A stretch of DNA of 64,000 nt from Solwaraspora sp. WMMA2056 (GTDB lineage Bacteria > Actinomycetota > Actinomycetes > Mycobacteriales > Micromonosporaceae), in the NCBI RefSeq assembly GCF_030345095.1, contig NZ_CP128360.1, forward strand, positions 4,092,001 through 4,156,000, written 5' to 3'. This document shows, piece after piece, positions 16,732 to 24,881 of this stretch (positions are counted from its first letter, which is position 1; each line of letters begins with the position of its first letter). The position numbers and the translations under genes are program-made. Below the pieces are notes generated by a model. That model saw nothing but the letters and a program-made list of their open reading frames with translations. It did not search any database and was not told where the DNA came from.

Positions 16732-18265
16732 TGGCGCCCACCTCCGTGGCGATGGCGGTCGGTGGGGCGGAGAGCAGGGCCGGGTCCCACTCGGCGTCGA
16801 GCAGTTCGGCGCCGGCCCGGCGGATCAGATCGATCACGGTACGGAGATCTTCCACTGTCGTGTTCGGGTTGAGCAGGGTGAACTTGAGCCAGTAGTGGCC
16901 GTCGATGGTGGTGCCGGCGATGATCGCGGCGCCGTCGCCGAACAGCCGGGCCCGCAGCCGGGGCAGCAGCCGGTCACAATCGGCCTCCGGGAGCCAACCC
17001 GGTCGGTAACGGAACAGCACGGTGCTGAGCACCGGTCGCATCGCGACCTCGAAGTCCTCCTGCGCGGTCAGCTCGTCGTACGCGACGGCGGCCAGGTCGA
17101 CGACCCGGTCGAACATCTCGCCGAGCTGCTGGGCACCGATGGTGCGCAGGGTCAGCCACAGCTTCAACGCGTCGAAGCGGCGGGTGGTCTGCAGGCTCTT
17201 GTCGACCTGGTTGGGTACGGTCGCCGTACGCGGATTGAGGTAGTCGGCGTGGACGGCGATCCGCCGCATGGCCGCCGCCTCCCGGACCACGATGGCGCTG
17301 CAGCTGACCGGCTGGAAGAAGCTCTTGTGGAAGTCCACGGTCACCGAGTCGGCGCGTTCGATGCCGTCGAGCAGCGCCCGGCGTCGGCCGGAGACCAGCA
17401 GGCCACAGCCGTACGCGGCGTCGACGTGCAGCCACACGGCGTACTCGCGGCAGACCTGACTGATCGCGGCGAGGGGGTCGACGCAGCCCCGGTCGGTGGT
17501 GCCGGCGGTGGCGACCACCGCCATCGGGATCAACGCCTGGGCGCGGAGCAGGTCGATCGCCGCGCGTAGTGCGCCCGGGTCCATCCGGCCGGTGTCGTCG
17601 GTGGCGACCGGTACGACGGCGTCGGCGGCCAGCCCGAGCAGTCGGGCGGATTTGCCGACGCTGAAGTGGCTCTCCCCGGTGGCCAGGATCCGCAGCCGGG
17701 GCAGCACCGCGTCGCGGCTGATCCCGGCGGCGGCGCCCCGGTCGCCGGGCGGATGCCCGCCGTCGGCGCTGCGGGCCAGCCGGTCTTCGCGGGCCAGCAG
17801 CAGCCCGTGCAGGTTGGACTGGGTGCCGCCGCTGGTGAAGACGCCGTCGGCGGTGGGGCCGAAGCCGATCCGCTGCGCGGTCCAGTCGACCATCCGGCGT
17901 TCGATGAGGGTGCCGCTGGTGCTCTGGTCCCAGGTGTCGACCGAGGAGTTGACGGCGGCGAGCAGCAGTTCGGCGCTGAGCGCGGGGATCGCCACCGGGC
18001 AGTTCAGGTGGGCGAGGTAGGTGGGTTCGTGGAACCAGACCGCGTGGTCGAGGTAGAGCGCGCCGATCTCGTCGAGCACGGCCCCGGTGGTGCCGAGCGG
18101 CGTGTCGAGGTCGACACGGTCGACCATGGCCTGCAACGTCGCGACACCGGCCCCGGAGTACGGCTGGCGGACCGTGCGGACGCGGTCGGCGAGCCGGGCT
18201 GCGGTCTGGTCGATGCTGGACACGTAGGCGTCCACCGTGTGCCGGCCGAAAAGATGTGGGTACAT
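16718..18265 (-). CDS. desA: PLP-dependent lysine decarboxylase, DesA-like
   Basis: Group II (glutamate/aromatic-type) PLP decarboxylase, 515 aa, expected to make cadaverine from lysine as first step of desferrioxamine-type biosynthesis. Visible features: 'FTSGGTQSNLHGLLLA' (phosphate-binding), 'WLHVDAAYGCGLLVSG' (Asp that contacts the PLP ring) and 'SVTVDFHKSFFQPVSC' with the PLP-binding Lys. ATG 18265 has GGAGGGG 3 nt upstream; an in-frame ATG 24 nt earlier overlaps the iron box and lacks a ribosome site. It is the first gene of a five-gene minus-strand operon and is controlled by the adjacent iron box. Confidence 0.92.
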   Translation of the reverse strand: MYPHLFGRHTVDAYVSSIDQTAARLADRVRTVRQPYSGAGVATLQAMVDRVDLDTPLGTTGAVLDEIGALYLDHAVWFHEPTYLAHLNCPVAIPALSAELLLAAVNSSVDTWDQSTSGTLIERRMVDWTAQRIGFGPTADGVFTSGGTQSNLHGLLLAREDRLARSADGGHPPGDRGAAAGISRDAVLPRLRILATGESHFSVGKSARLLGLAADAVVPVATDDTGRMDPGALRAAIDLLRAQALIPMAVVATAGTTDRGCVDPLAAISQVCREYAVWLHVDAAYGCGLLVSGRRRALLDGIERADSVTVDFHKSFFQPVSCSAIVVREAAAMRRIAVHADYLNPRTATVPNQVDKSLQTTRRFDALKLWLTLRTIGAQQLGEMFDRVVDLAAVAYDELTAQEDFEVAMRPVLSTVLFRYRPGWLPEADCDRLLPRLRARLFGDGAAIIAGTTIDGHYWLKFTLLNPNTTVEDLRTVIDLIRRAGAELLDAEWDPALLSAPPTAIATEVGANAHA

Positions 18266-18288
18266 GGACCCCTCCAAGACCGCCTCCA

Positions 18289-18307
18289 TAAGGGTAACCT
18301 AACCTAA
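18289..18307 (-). promoter_or_regulatory. IdeR/DmdR iron box upstream of desA
   Basis: Read on the minus strand: TTAGGTTAGGTTACCCTTA. It matches 16 of 19 positions of the actinobacterial iron-box consensus TTAGGTTAGGCTAACCTAA and sits 23 bp upstream of the desA start. It is expected to bind the Fe2+-loaded DtxR-family repressor and silence the operon in iron sufficiency. Further CTAA/TTAG half-sites (18303-18313) extend toward the MFS gene. Confidence 0.85.
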
Positions 18308-18512
18308 CTTAGGCGAGGCTACTGGGAGGGTCGGTGAAACGGAACTGGGCACGGCGCGTCGGCCCGACATTCAGCGCACGCCGCCGCCGGTCGACTCGTC
18401 CTGCCGACGGCCTCGCTGACGACCGCCACCTGCGGAAACGGGCCTGCGACAGGGCCCGACGGCACGGTTGTGACCTGCGTCCCATCGAACGGATTCGACA
18501 CCAGGAGGCCAC

Positions 18513-19784
18513 GTGAGCACGCTGGTCCAGCCGGGCGCGAGCGTCGAGCGCCCGATCCCGTCCGAGCCTGCCGGGCGGTTGCGGACGCTGACCGCGCTCT
18601 ACGTCACCCAGTTTCTCGGCTTCGGGTTCATCACCATCGGTCTGACCAGCATCCTGCGGGCCGGCGGCACCTCACTGGAGACGCTCGCCCTGCTCAACCT
18701 GATCGGTCTGATCTGGCCGGTCAAGTTCCTCTGGGCACCGGTCATCGACCGGTACGGGCCCCGACGCGGCGGCCACTACCGGTCGTGGCTGCTGGTGCTG
18801 CAGTCCGGGATGGTGCTCACCCTGCTGGCGCTGCTCGCCGCCGACCCGGCCACCGGTCGGATCGGCCCGATCGTGGTGATCTGCGCGATGTTCGTGATCC
18901 TGTCGGCGACTCAGGACATCGCGGCGGACGCCCTCGCCGTCCGGCTGCTGCACCGCTGGGACCGGGGCGCCGGTAACGGAATCCAGGTGGCGGCGAGCTA
19001 CGTCGGCAACATCCTCGGCGGCGGTGCCTGCGTCGTGGTCTACGACCGGTTCGGCTGGGCCGCCGCCGTCGGGCTGCTCGCCGGGCTCACCGCCGTCGGG
19101 CTGCTGGTGGTGTGGCGGTTCCGCGAGCCCGACCGGGTCGGCCGACCGGCCGGCACCCGGCAGGCGTACGGCGCGCTGCTGTCGGTGCTGCGCCAGCCCG
19201 GCTGCCGCAGCTGGGTGCTCGGTGTCGTGCCACTGCTCTACATCGGTGCGGGTGCCGCGTACGCGATGGTCTCTCCGGCCCTGGTCGACGCCGGCTGGCC
19301 GTTGCAGCGGATCGGCTTCGTCACCGGCATCGTCACCAGCGTGCCGGCGGTGATCGCCGGCCTGGTGGCCGGTGGCCTGATCAACCGGATCGGCCGATCC
19401 GGGGTGCTGCTGGTCGGCGGCGTCTCGCTCGCCGTCGGCACCGCGTCGCTGCTGCCGATGCTCACCGGGTGGGCGCCGACCGGGTTCACCACCGTGGCGC
19501 TGTGCTGCTTCATGGCGGCGTACACGGTGGCCAACGTCGCGCTGTACACCGTCAACATGGACTACTCGCGGCCGGCGTCCGGCGGCACCGACTTCACCGT
19601 ACTGTCGTCGTTCGGTCTGATCTGCTCCTACCTCGCGGCGGCGGTCGGCCTGACGGTCGCCGCCCGGGTGGGCTACCCGCCCGTCGCCGCCACCGCCATC
19701 GCGCTGATGCTCGCCGGCGTCGTCATGGGGCTGCGCCACCAGCGGCGACACTCGCCGGTACGGGCCTCGGGCGACGCCGCGTAG
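18513..19784 (+). CDS. MFS transporter, RhtX/FptX or AmpG-like (siderophore-linked)
   Basis: Twelve-helix major facilitator, 423 aa. The loop after helix 2, 'WPVKFLWAPVIDRYGPRR', is typical of the AmpG/RhtX/FptX group, which includes single-component siderophore permeases. 'SATQDIAADALAVRLL' is another block of that group. GTG 18513 follows AGGAGG (18503-18508). The gene is divergent from desA with a shared 250-nt intergenic region containing the iron box, so an export or import role for the siderophore and iron regulation are both likely but inferred. Confidence 0.85.
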   Translation: MSTLVQPGASVERPIPSEPAGRLRTLTALYVTQFLGFGFITIGLTSILRAGGTSLETLALLNLIGLIWPVKFLWAPVIDRYGPRRGGHYRSWLLVLQSGMVLTLLALLAADPATGRIGPIVVICAMFVILSATQDIAADALAVRLLHRWDRGAGNGIQVAASYVGNILGGGACVVVYDRFGWAAAVGLLAGLTAVGLLVVWRFREPDRVGRPAGTRQAYGALLSVLRQPGCRSWVLGVVPLLYIGAGAAYAMVSPALVDAGWPLQRIGFVTGIVTSVPAVIAGLVAGGLINRIGRSGVLLVGGVSLAVGTASLLPMLTGWAPTGFTTVALCCFMAAYTVANVALYTVNMDYSRPASGGTDFTVLSSFGLICSYLAAAVGLTVAARVGYPPVAATAIALMLAGVVMGLRHQRRHSPVRASGDAA

Positions 19785-19868
19785 CTGCACCTGCGCCGTG
19801 CCGGACGCGCCGGTGCCACGACGCCCGGGTCCGCCGCTTCCGCCTGGGTGGGCGGTACTGCCGCGGAG

Positions 19869-19910
19869 CGATATTCCACCGAGGAATATTCATACCTCAC
19901 AGGAATATCG
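19869..19910. repeat. AT-rich dyad cluster between convergent MFS and GNAT genes
   Basis: CGATATTCC (19869-19877) is the exact inverse of GGAATATCG (19902-19910), and a third arm GGAATATT (19883-19890) lies between them, forming ATATTCC-N5-GGAATAT. The element is far more AT-rich than its surroundings. It could be a bidirectional terminator or a relic operator; no downstream T-run was seen. Confidence 0.5.
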
Positions 19911-19971
19911 TCCGGACGGATGTCCCGACTGTCCTCCATCACGCAGGGTAACTCTCCTGCCGGGAGTGGCG

Positions 19972-20532
19972 TCACCAGGGTGACGGACGGACGAACATGG
20001 CGTGCTCGCGCCAGCCGGGGAACGGCACCAGGTCGCCGACGTGCTGCCAACCGAGCACCCGCATGGAGCGCAGCACCCGGCTGTTGGAGTCGGCCACGGC
20101 CAGTGACGCCCGCTCCTCGGTGCGGCTGGCCAGCAGTTGGGAGAAGAGTGGCACCCCGGCCTGCTGACGCTGGAACCGCGGCAGCACGAACGCCTCGCAG
20201 ACGGCGAAGGTCCGCCCCGGCCACTCGCGTACCAGCTCAGGGTCGGTGTCCGAGCGCAACTCCCGCCACCACAGCGTCTCCGGCGGCAGCGGGCAACCCA
20301 TCACGGTGCCGACGGGCTGACCGGCGGCGTAGGCGACGGTGGCTGCGAACCCGGGGGCCTGCGCCGTCCACTCCAGCCGCTGCTCCACCGACGGCTCGGT
20401 ATGGTCGAGCAGGTGCAGGTCCCGGGCGTGCACCTGCCGGTAGACCGCAGCCAGTTCGGCGATGTCCACCTGGTCGGTGAGTACCACGCGGACCTCCGGC
20501 GAGCCGCCCGGCTCGCTCTCGTTGACGCTCAT
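19972..20532 (-). CDS. GNAT family N-acetyltransferase under iron-box control
   Basis: 186-aa single-domain acetyltransferase-like protein. The acetyl-CoA-binding region is 'AFVLPRFQRQQAGVPLFSQL' (motif A, with the usual Arg/Gln-x-x-Gly/Ala loop somewhat degenerate) followed by 'VADSNSRVLRSMRVLGW'. ATG 20532 is preferred over GTG 20538 because AAGGA lies 7 nt before the ATG. An iron box lies 14 bp upstream of the start, linking this enzyme to iron starvation and probably to the siderophore made by the neighbouring operon. Substrate unknown. Confidence 0.75.
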   Translation of the reverse strand: MSVNESEPGGSPEVRVVLTDQVDIAELAAVYRQVHARDLHLLDHTEPSVEQRLEWTAQAPGFAATVAYAAGQPVGTVMGCPLPPETLWWRELRSDTDPELVREWPGRTFAVCEAFVLPRFQRQQAGVPLFSQLLASRTEERASLAVADSNSRVLRSMRVLGWQHVGDLVPFPGWREHAMFVRPSPW

Positions 20533-20545
20533 TTCCACTTCCTTA

Positions 20546-20564
20546 GAAGGTTAGGCTCACCTAA
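20546..20564 (-). promoter_or_regulatory. IdeR/DmdR iron box upstream of the GNAT gene
   Basis: Forward-strand GAAGGTTAGGCTCACCTAA matches 17 of 19 bases of the iron-box form TTAGGTTAGGCTCACCTAA, differing only at the first two. It lies immediately upstream of the minus-strand GNAT gene; the other neighbour (GT87) ends here rather than starts, so the box can only serve the GNAT gene. Confidence 0.88.
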
Positions 20565-20565
20565 T

Positions 20566-21815
20566 CTACGGAGCGATAGCGGCAAGATCAAGCGGCTGTG
20601 GCTCCGGCTGCGGAGCAACCGGCCGGCGGAGCAACCCGTAGGCGGCGATGCCGGTCGCGGCGAGCAGGACGACGTTGCGGGCGGCCAGCAGCGCGACCCC
20701 CGGCCAGCCCGGCTCACCGATCACGTCGCGTAGAACCACGGGAAGTACGCGCCGGTCAACGCGGTCGACACGACGATCAGCACGGCGGGGACCCGCTGGG
20801 TGGTGTCCCGCCTGGTCAGGCAGACCGCCGCCAGCCCGAGCAGCCAGGGCAGGTACTGCGGCGAGAGGACCCGACTGGTGACGACGGTCACCAGCACGAC
20901 CAGCAGCGCCAGGTCGACGCCGGTGGTGACCGTCCAGTCCGTACGCCGGCGGCCGGTCGACCACCACCAGCTCAGCGCCCCGAGCGCCACCAGCGTCGTC
21001 CCGGTCAGCACCGTCGCGACGACCGACGCCACCGGGTGGAGGAACTCCATCGAACCGTACACGTAGGACACCGTGAGGTCCGGTCGGACCAGCCGGGCCA
21101 CCGCGAACGCGGTCGCGGCCACCGACTCCACCTGCAGCCCCCGGCCGGCCTGGTTGCCGGTGAACCCGGACCACGCCCCGGTGTAGGCCAGGGTCAGGGC
21201 GGCCCCGAGGCCGACCAGCGCCACCACGAAGCCGACCGCCACCGGACGTAGCCCGCGCAGCGGCCGGGCGGCGATCAGCAGCATCGCCGGCCAGACCTTG
21301 ACCAGCGCGCCGACGGCGAGCACCACGCCAGCGAGGACCGGCCGCCGCACCAGCAGGGCCAACGCGACCACCGCCGGGGCGGTGACGAAGATGTCGTACC
21401 GGGCGTAGGGCAGCAGCGTCAGCAACGGTACGGCGAACACCCAGTAGACGACCCCGTCGATCCGGCCACCCCGACGGGCAAGGCGGACCAGGGCGAGCGT
21501 CACCGCCAGGTCCGCGCAGAGCGCGAACAGGACGAAAACCGTGGTGTACGCCTGGACCGAGTCGCCAGCGAGGTGGCGGATCGCGACGAACAGCGCCGCC
21601 GCGCCGGGCGGGTACTGCCACATCGGGTCGTCGACCGGCACCTGCCCGGTGCGCAGGTCGTCGCTCCATCGTCGGTAGAGTTCGACGTCGGCGAACACGT
21701 CACCGGCGTCCAGCCCGGGGATCAACCCGGCGGGTACGGCGAGCAGGCTGGCGCGGCTGACCAGCCAGGCGATCGCGGCCGCGACGAGCAACCAGCGGCG
21801 TCGGGGGGACTCCAC
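20566..21815 (-). pseudogene. GT87-family membrane glycosyltransferase with apparent 3' frameshift
   Basis: Polytopic protein resembling DUF2029/GT87 polyprenol-phosphate-mannose mannosyltransferases. It has many hydrophobic helices, an early 'DVELYRRWSDDLRTGQVP' and 'YPPGAAALF', and 'VLVTVVTSRVLSPQYLPWL'. From GTG 21815 the frame ends early at TGA 20721-20723 after '...AYFPWFYAT' (364 aa). However, the neighbouring frame continues with a convincing final helix, 'RDVIGEPGWPGVALLAARN' and 'VVLLAATGIAAYGLLRRP', stopping at 20566. Inserting one C at about 20730 (TAC-GCG to TACCGCG on the minus strand) restores one protein of about 415 aa. It starts 4 nt after the FAD oxidoreductase stop. It could be a real mutation or a sequencing error. 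Confidence 0.7.
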
Positions 21816-21819
21816 CGCC

Positions 21820-23199
21820 TTACCCGGCCACCGCAGCCGGCGGCGGGGTGTCCAGTCGTGGGCCTGGCCGGCCTCGCAGCACCCGCAGCGCGACGCCGGG
21901 TCGCGCCACCGCCGACAGCGGTTCCACCAGGTGGAACACGTCGGTGAGCACCTTCAGCACATACGGATCCCGGTTGGCCACGTCGGCGGCCCGGTCGAGA
22001 TACCACCGCGACAACCGGCCGCCACGTGCCGGCTGGTCGCCGACGGTCGTCGGGTACCGCAGGTCCGCGCCGGTGGCGATCAGCCACGCCGCTTCGCTGC
22101 CGGCCGCCACCTTCACCTGCGCCGCGCGGCCGAGTCGACCCCCGCTGGTACGCAGCTGCTCGGCCAGGGTCACGCCGGCCCGGGCGGCGACGCTCATGCC
22201 CTGGCCGTAGACCGGATTGAACGTGCAGGCGGCATCGCCGACCACCACGAACCCGTCCGGCCAGCGGTCCATGGACTCGTAACGGCGACGGTGGTTGCCG
22301 GTGTTGCGGAAGCCGTGGATGGGCGAGTCGGGGGTGGCGTCCCTGATCGCCTCGTAGAGCACCGGGCTGCGTAGCCCTCGGGCGAACTCCAGGAAGCCGG
22401 CCTCGTCGGTGGGTGGGCAGTCCCCGCCGAGGCCGCCGAGGGTGACCATCCACCGGTCGTTCTCGATCGGATAGATCACCCCGCCCCGCCCGGTGTCCGG
22501 TGGCTGCGGCATCAGCACGATGTTCTTCCAATCGGCGGTCACCTCCGGGGCCAGCACATAGCGACGGCTGGCGTACCCGAGCCCTGACTCGACCTTGACC
22601 TCCTGCGGGCGCCCGTACCCCAGCCGGTCGAGCCACTGCGGGGAGTGTGAGCCGCGCCCGCTGGCGTCGACCACCAGATCGGCGTCGAGCCGCAGTACCT
22701 GCCCGCTGGTGCCACGCTGGCGCACCTCGACGCCGGTGACCGCGTCCCGGTCGGTCGCGCCGAGCAGCCCCACCGCCTCGTGGCCCGGCAGGAACCGCAC
22801 CCTGGGGTCGGCGGCCAGCCGTTCGCGTACCGTCCAGTCGAGCCGTTCCCGGCTGATCCCGATCATCCGGTGGGTGGCCGGGAAGCGTTCCCGCCAACCG
22901 GTCGCGCTCAGATACATGACGTCGGTCGGGGCGGCCACCTCGACCGCGCCGGCCGCCCGTAACTCGTCCAGCAGCCCAGGGAAGAGCCGGTCCAGGGCCC
23001 GCTGCCCGGCGGTGATCAGCACGTGCAGGTGGTGCGCCTGCGGGACACCGGCGCGCACCTTCGGCTCGTCGGGGAACCGGTCCCGGTCGACGACGGTCAC
23101 CCGGTCGACGTGGTCGACCAGCGCGCGGGCGGCGCACAGACCGGCGAGGCTGCCACCGATGACGACGGCATGGCGGGCGGCGACTGTGGATTGTGGCAT
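21820..23199 (-). CDS. FAD-dependent oxidoreductase (PHBH/geranylgeranyl reductase-like)
   Basis: 459-aa group A-type flavoprotein. The N-terminal dinucleotide motif is 'AVVIGGSLAGLCAARAL', followed by 'VVDRDRF'. The second FAD motif is 'GFVVVGDAACTFNPVYGQGM'. A middle 'DLVVDASGRGSHSPQWL' segment is typical of tryptophan-halogenase-like or squalene-epoxidase-like hydroxylases. The start ATG 23199 is supported by the Rossmann motif falling at residue 12. It is probably transcribed with the downstream glycosyltransferase (4-nt gap). Substrate unknown; related proteins occur in natural-product pathways and as stand-alone genes. Confidence 0.8.
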   Translation of the reverse strand: MPQSTVAARHAVVIGGSLAGLCAARALVDHVDRVTVVDRDRFPDEPKVRAGVPQAHHLHVLITAGQRALDRLFPGLLDELRAAGAVEVAAPTDVMYLSATGWRERFPATHRMIGISRERLDWTVRERLAADPRVRFLPGHEAVGLLGATDRDAVTGVEVRQRGTSGQVLRLDADLVVDASGRGSHSPQWLDRLGYGRPQEVKVESGLGYASRRYVLAPEVTADWKNIVLMPQPPDTGRGGVIYPIENDRWMVTLGGLGGDCPPTDEAGFLEFARGLRSPVLYEAIRDATPDSPIHGFRNTGNHRRRYESMDRWPDGFVVVGDAACTFNPVYGQGMSVAARAGVTLAEQLRTSGGRLGRAAQVKVAAGSEAAWLIATGADLRYPTTVGDQPARGGRLSRWYLDRAADVANRDPYVLKVLTDVFHLVEPLSAVARPGVALRVLRGRPGPRLDTPPPAAVAG

Positions 23200-23286
23200 C
23201 GCTCCATCGTCGCCGATCGACCGGCCGGCGGAACGACCGCCCGGCGACTGCGCTACTACCGGGCCGACCGCCCGGCGTGTCGGTCC

Positions 23287-24876
23287 TCAGCGGTGCAGCC
23301 GCCGGTACACCGGTGCCAGCCGCCGGTGCAGGTCACAGTAGATGTCGAAGATCTCGTCGTAGCGGCTGCGGTGCGCGGCGTTCGGGGTGAAGACCTGGTC
23401 GACGCGCAGCAGCCCCGGGATGTCGGCGAAGGTGAGCATCCCGGCGCCGACCGCGCCGATCCAGCCGGCACCGCGGGCGTTGACCGCCACCGGGGCCAGA
23501 TCCCGGGCGATCTCGACGCCGAGCACGTCGGCGAAGATCTGGCACCACGCCGCCGACCGGGCGCCACCACCGGTGATCGTCAGGGAGCCGACCGGGGTGC
23601 CGAGGAACCGGTCGACGGCCCCGGACAGCCACCGGGTGTTCAACGCGACCCCCTCGAAAACCGCCCGGAGCAGATCGGAGCGGTTGGTGTCCAACGAGAT
23701 GTTGAGGAACCCGGCGCGCAGGTTCGGGTCGTCGACCGGGGCGCGTTCGCCGTACAGCCACGGCATGTAGAGCACCCCGTTGGCGCCGGCTGGCACGGTC
23801 GGGATGATCGCGTCGAACGCGTCGAAGATGGTCGGCTCGTCGCGGCTGAGGTGGCCGGCGCCGACCAGCGGATCGTCGTACTCGACGATCTTGTCCTTGA
23901 GCCAGGTCAGGTTCGCCCCGGCGGTGGCCTGCAGCGCGGTCATCAGGTAGCGGTCGCCGATCGCGCAGGGCACCGAGGCGATCTGCGCGGCCACGTCGGT
24001 CTTCTTCCGGCGCACGTGCGCGGCGATCCACGACGAGGTGCCCAGGTACAGGTGCGGATCGTTGTCGGCGGTGGTGCCGGCGCCGATCGCCGCCGCGGTG
24101 TTGTCGATCGCCCCGGCCACCACCTGCACGCTCGCCGGCAGATTCAGCTGTGCGGCGGCGGCCGGGGCCAGGGTGCCGATCACCTCGGTGCAGGCCACGA
24201 TCGGCGGCAGCTTGGCGGCGTCGATGCCGCAGTCGGCGACCAGCGCGGGGGAGTAGCGGATCCGGTCCGGCCGCCGGTTGTCGGTCACCCAGGAGGTGAG
24301 GATCGAGTCGACGGTGGCCACGGTGCGGCCGGTCAGCTTGAGGTTGATCCAGTCCAGCGCGTTGAGGAACGTCGCGGTCCGCGCGTACACCTGCGGCATG
24401 GTGTCGCGGACCAGCAGCATGTGCGCGGCCGGGTCCTTGCCGGTGGTCGAAGGCATCCCGCCGGTCAGCCGCAGCCAGCGGACGATCCGCCGCAGCGACA
24501 TCCCCTGGTACGCCGGGAAGCCGCCGAACTGGCGGCGCAGATGTGCCGCGCCGCGCATGTCCAGCCAGGTGATGCACTGCGTCAACGGCTCCCCGGCGGC
24601 GTCCACGGCGATGGTGCCCTCACCCTGGGTGGAGGAGCAGACCGTGGTGACCGCCCGCAGGTGCTCGGGGTGGGCGCGACCGAGCTCGGCGACGACCTCG
24701 ATCAGCGCGGCCCACCACGCCTGCGGATCCTGTTCGGCGCCACCCCCGGGCAGCACCCGCAGCGGCACCGGGCGCTCGGCCCAGCCGGTCACCGTACCGT
24801 CGGCGGCGACCAGCGCGGCCTTCATCCCGGAGGTGCCCAGATCGATCGCCAGCACCTGCGGCGGGACGGCCGGCAT
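23287..24876 (-). CDS. FGGY-family carbohydrate kinase
   Basis: 529-aa sugar kinase of the xylulokinase/glycerol kinase fold. N-terminal phosphate loop 'LAIDLGTSGMKAALV'. The hexokinase-like hallmark blocks are 'TWLDMRGAAHLRRQFGG', 'GAIDNTAAAIGAGTT' and 'LTITGGGARSAAWCQIFAD' (the ATP-binding FGGY signature region). ATG 24876 lies 5 nt after the stop of the aldolase-aminotransferase gene with which it forms an operon. It likely phosphorylates a ketose or polyol that is then cleaved by the aldolase domain (inference). Confidence 0.88.
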   Translation of the reverse strand: MPAVPPQVLAIDLGTSGMKAALVAADGTVTGWAERPVPLRVLPGGGAEQDPQAWWAALIEVVAELGRAHPEHLRAVTTVCSSTQGEGTIAVDAAGEPLTQCITWLDMRGAAHLRRQFGGFPAYQGMSLRRIVRWLRLTGGMPSTTGKDPAAHMLLVRDTMPQVYARTATFLNALDWINLKLTGRTVATVDSILTSWVTDNRRPDRIRYSPALVADCGIDAAKLPPIVACTEVIGTLAPAAAAQLNLPASVQVVAGAIDNTAAAIGAGTTADNDPHLYLGTSSWIAAHVRRKKTDVAAQIASVPCAIGDRYLMTALQATAGANLTWLKDKIVEYDDPLVGAGHLSRDEPTIFDAFDAIIPTVPAGANGVLYMPWLYGERAPVDDPNLRAGFLNISLDTNRSDLLRAVFEGVALNTRWLSGAVDRFLGTPVGSLTITGGGARSAAWCQIFADVLGVEIARDLAPVAVNARGAGWIGAVGAGMLTFADIPGLLRVDQVFTPNAAHRSRYDEIFDIYCDLHRRLAPVYRRLHR

Positions 24877-24881
24877 CCCGC

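Noticed and set aside
18319-18516. Small open frames between desA and the MFS gene
   Set aside because: Arg-rich, lack ribosome sites and overlap the regulatory region; treated as non-coding.
20721-20740. Programmed ribosomal frameshift in the GT87 gene
   Set aside because: No slippery heptamer or downstream pseudoknot was seen; mutation or sequencing error is simpler.
23333-24577. 414-aa minus-strand frame inside the FGGY kinase
   Set aside because: Alternative frame of the kinase gene with Arg/Ala/Gly-rich composition.
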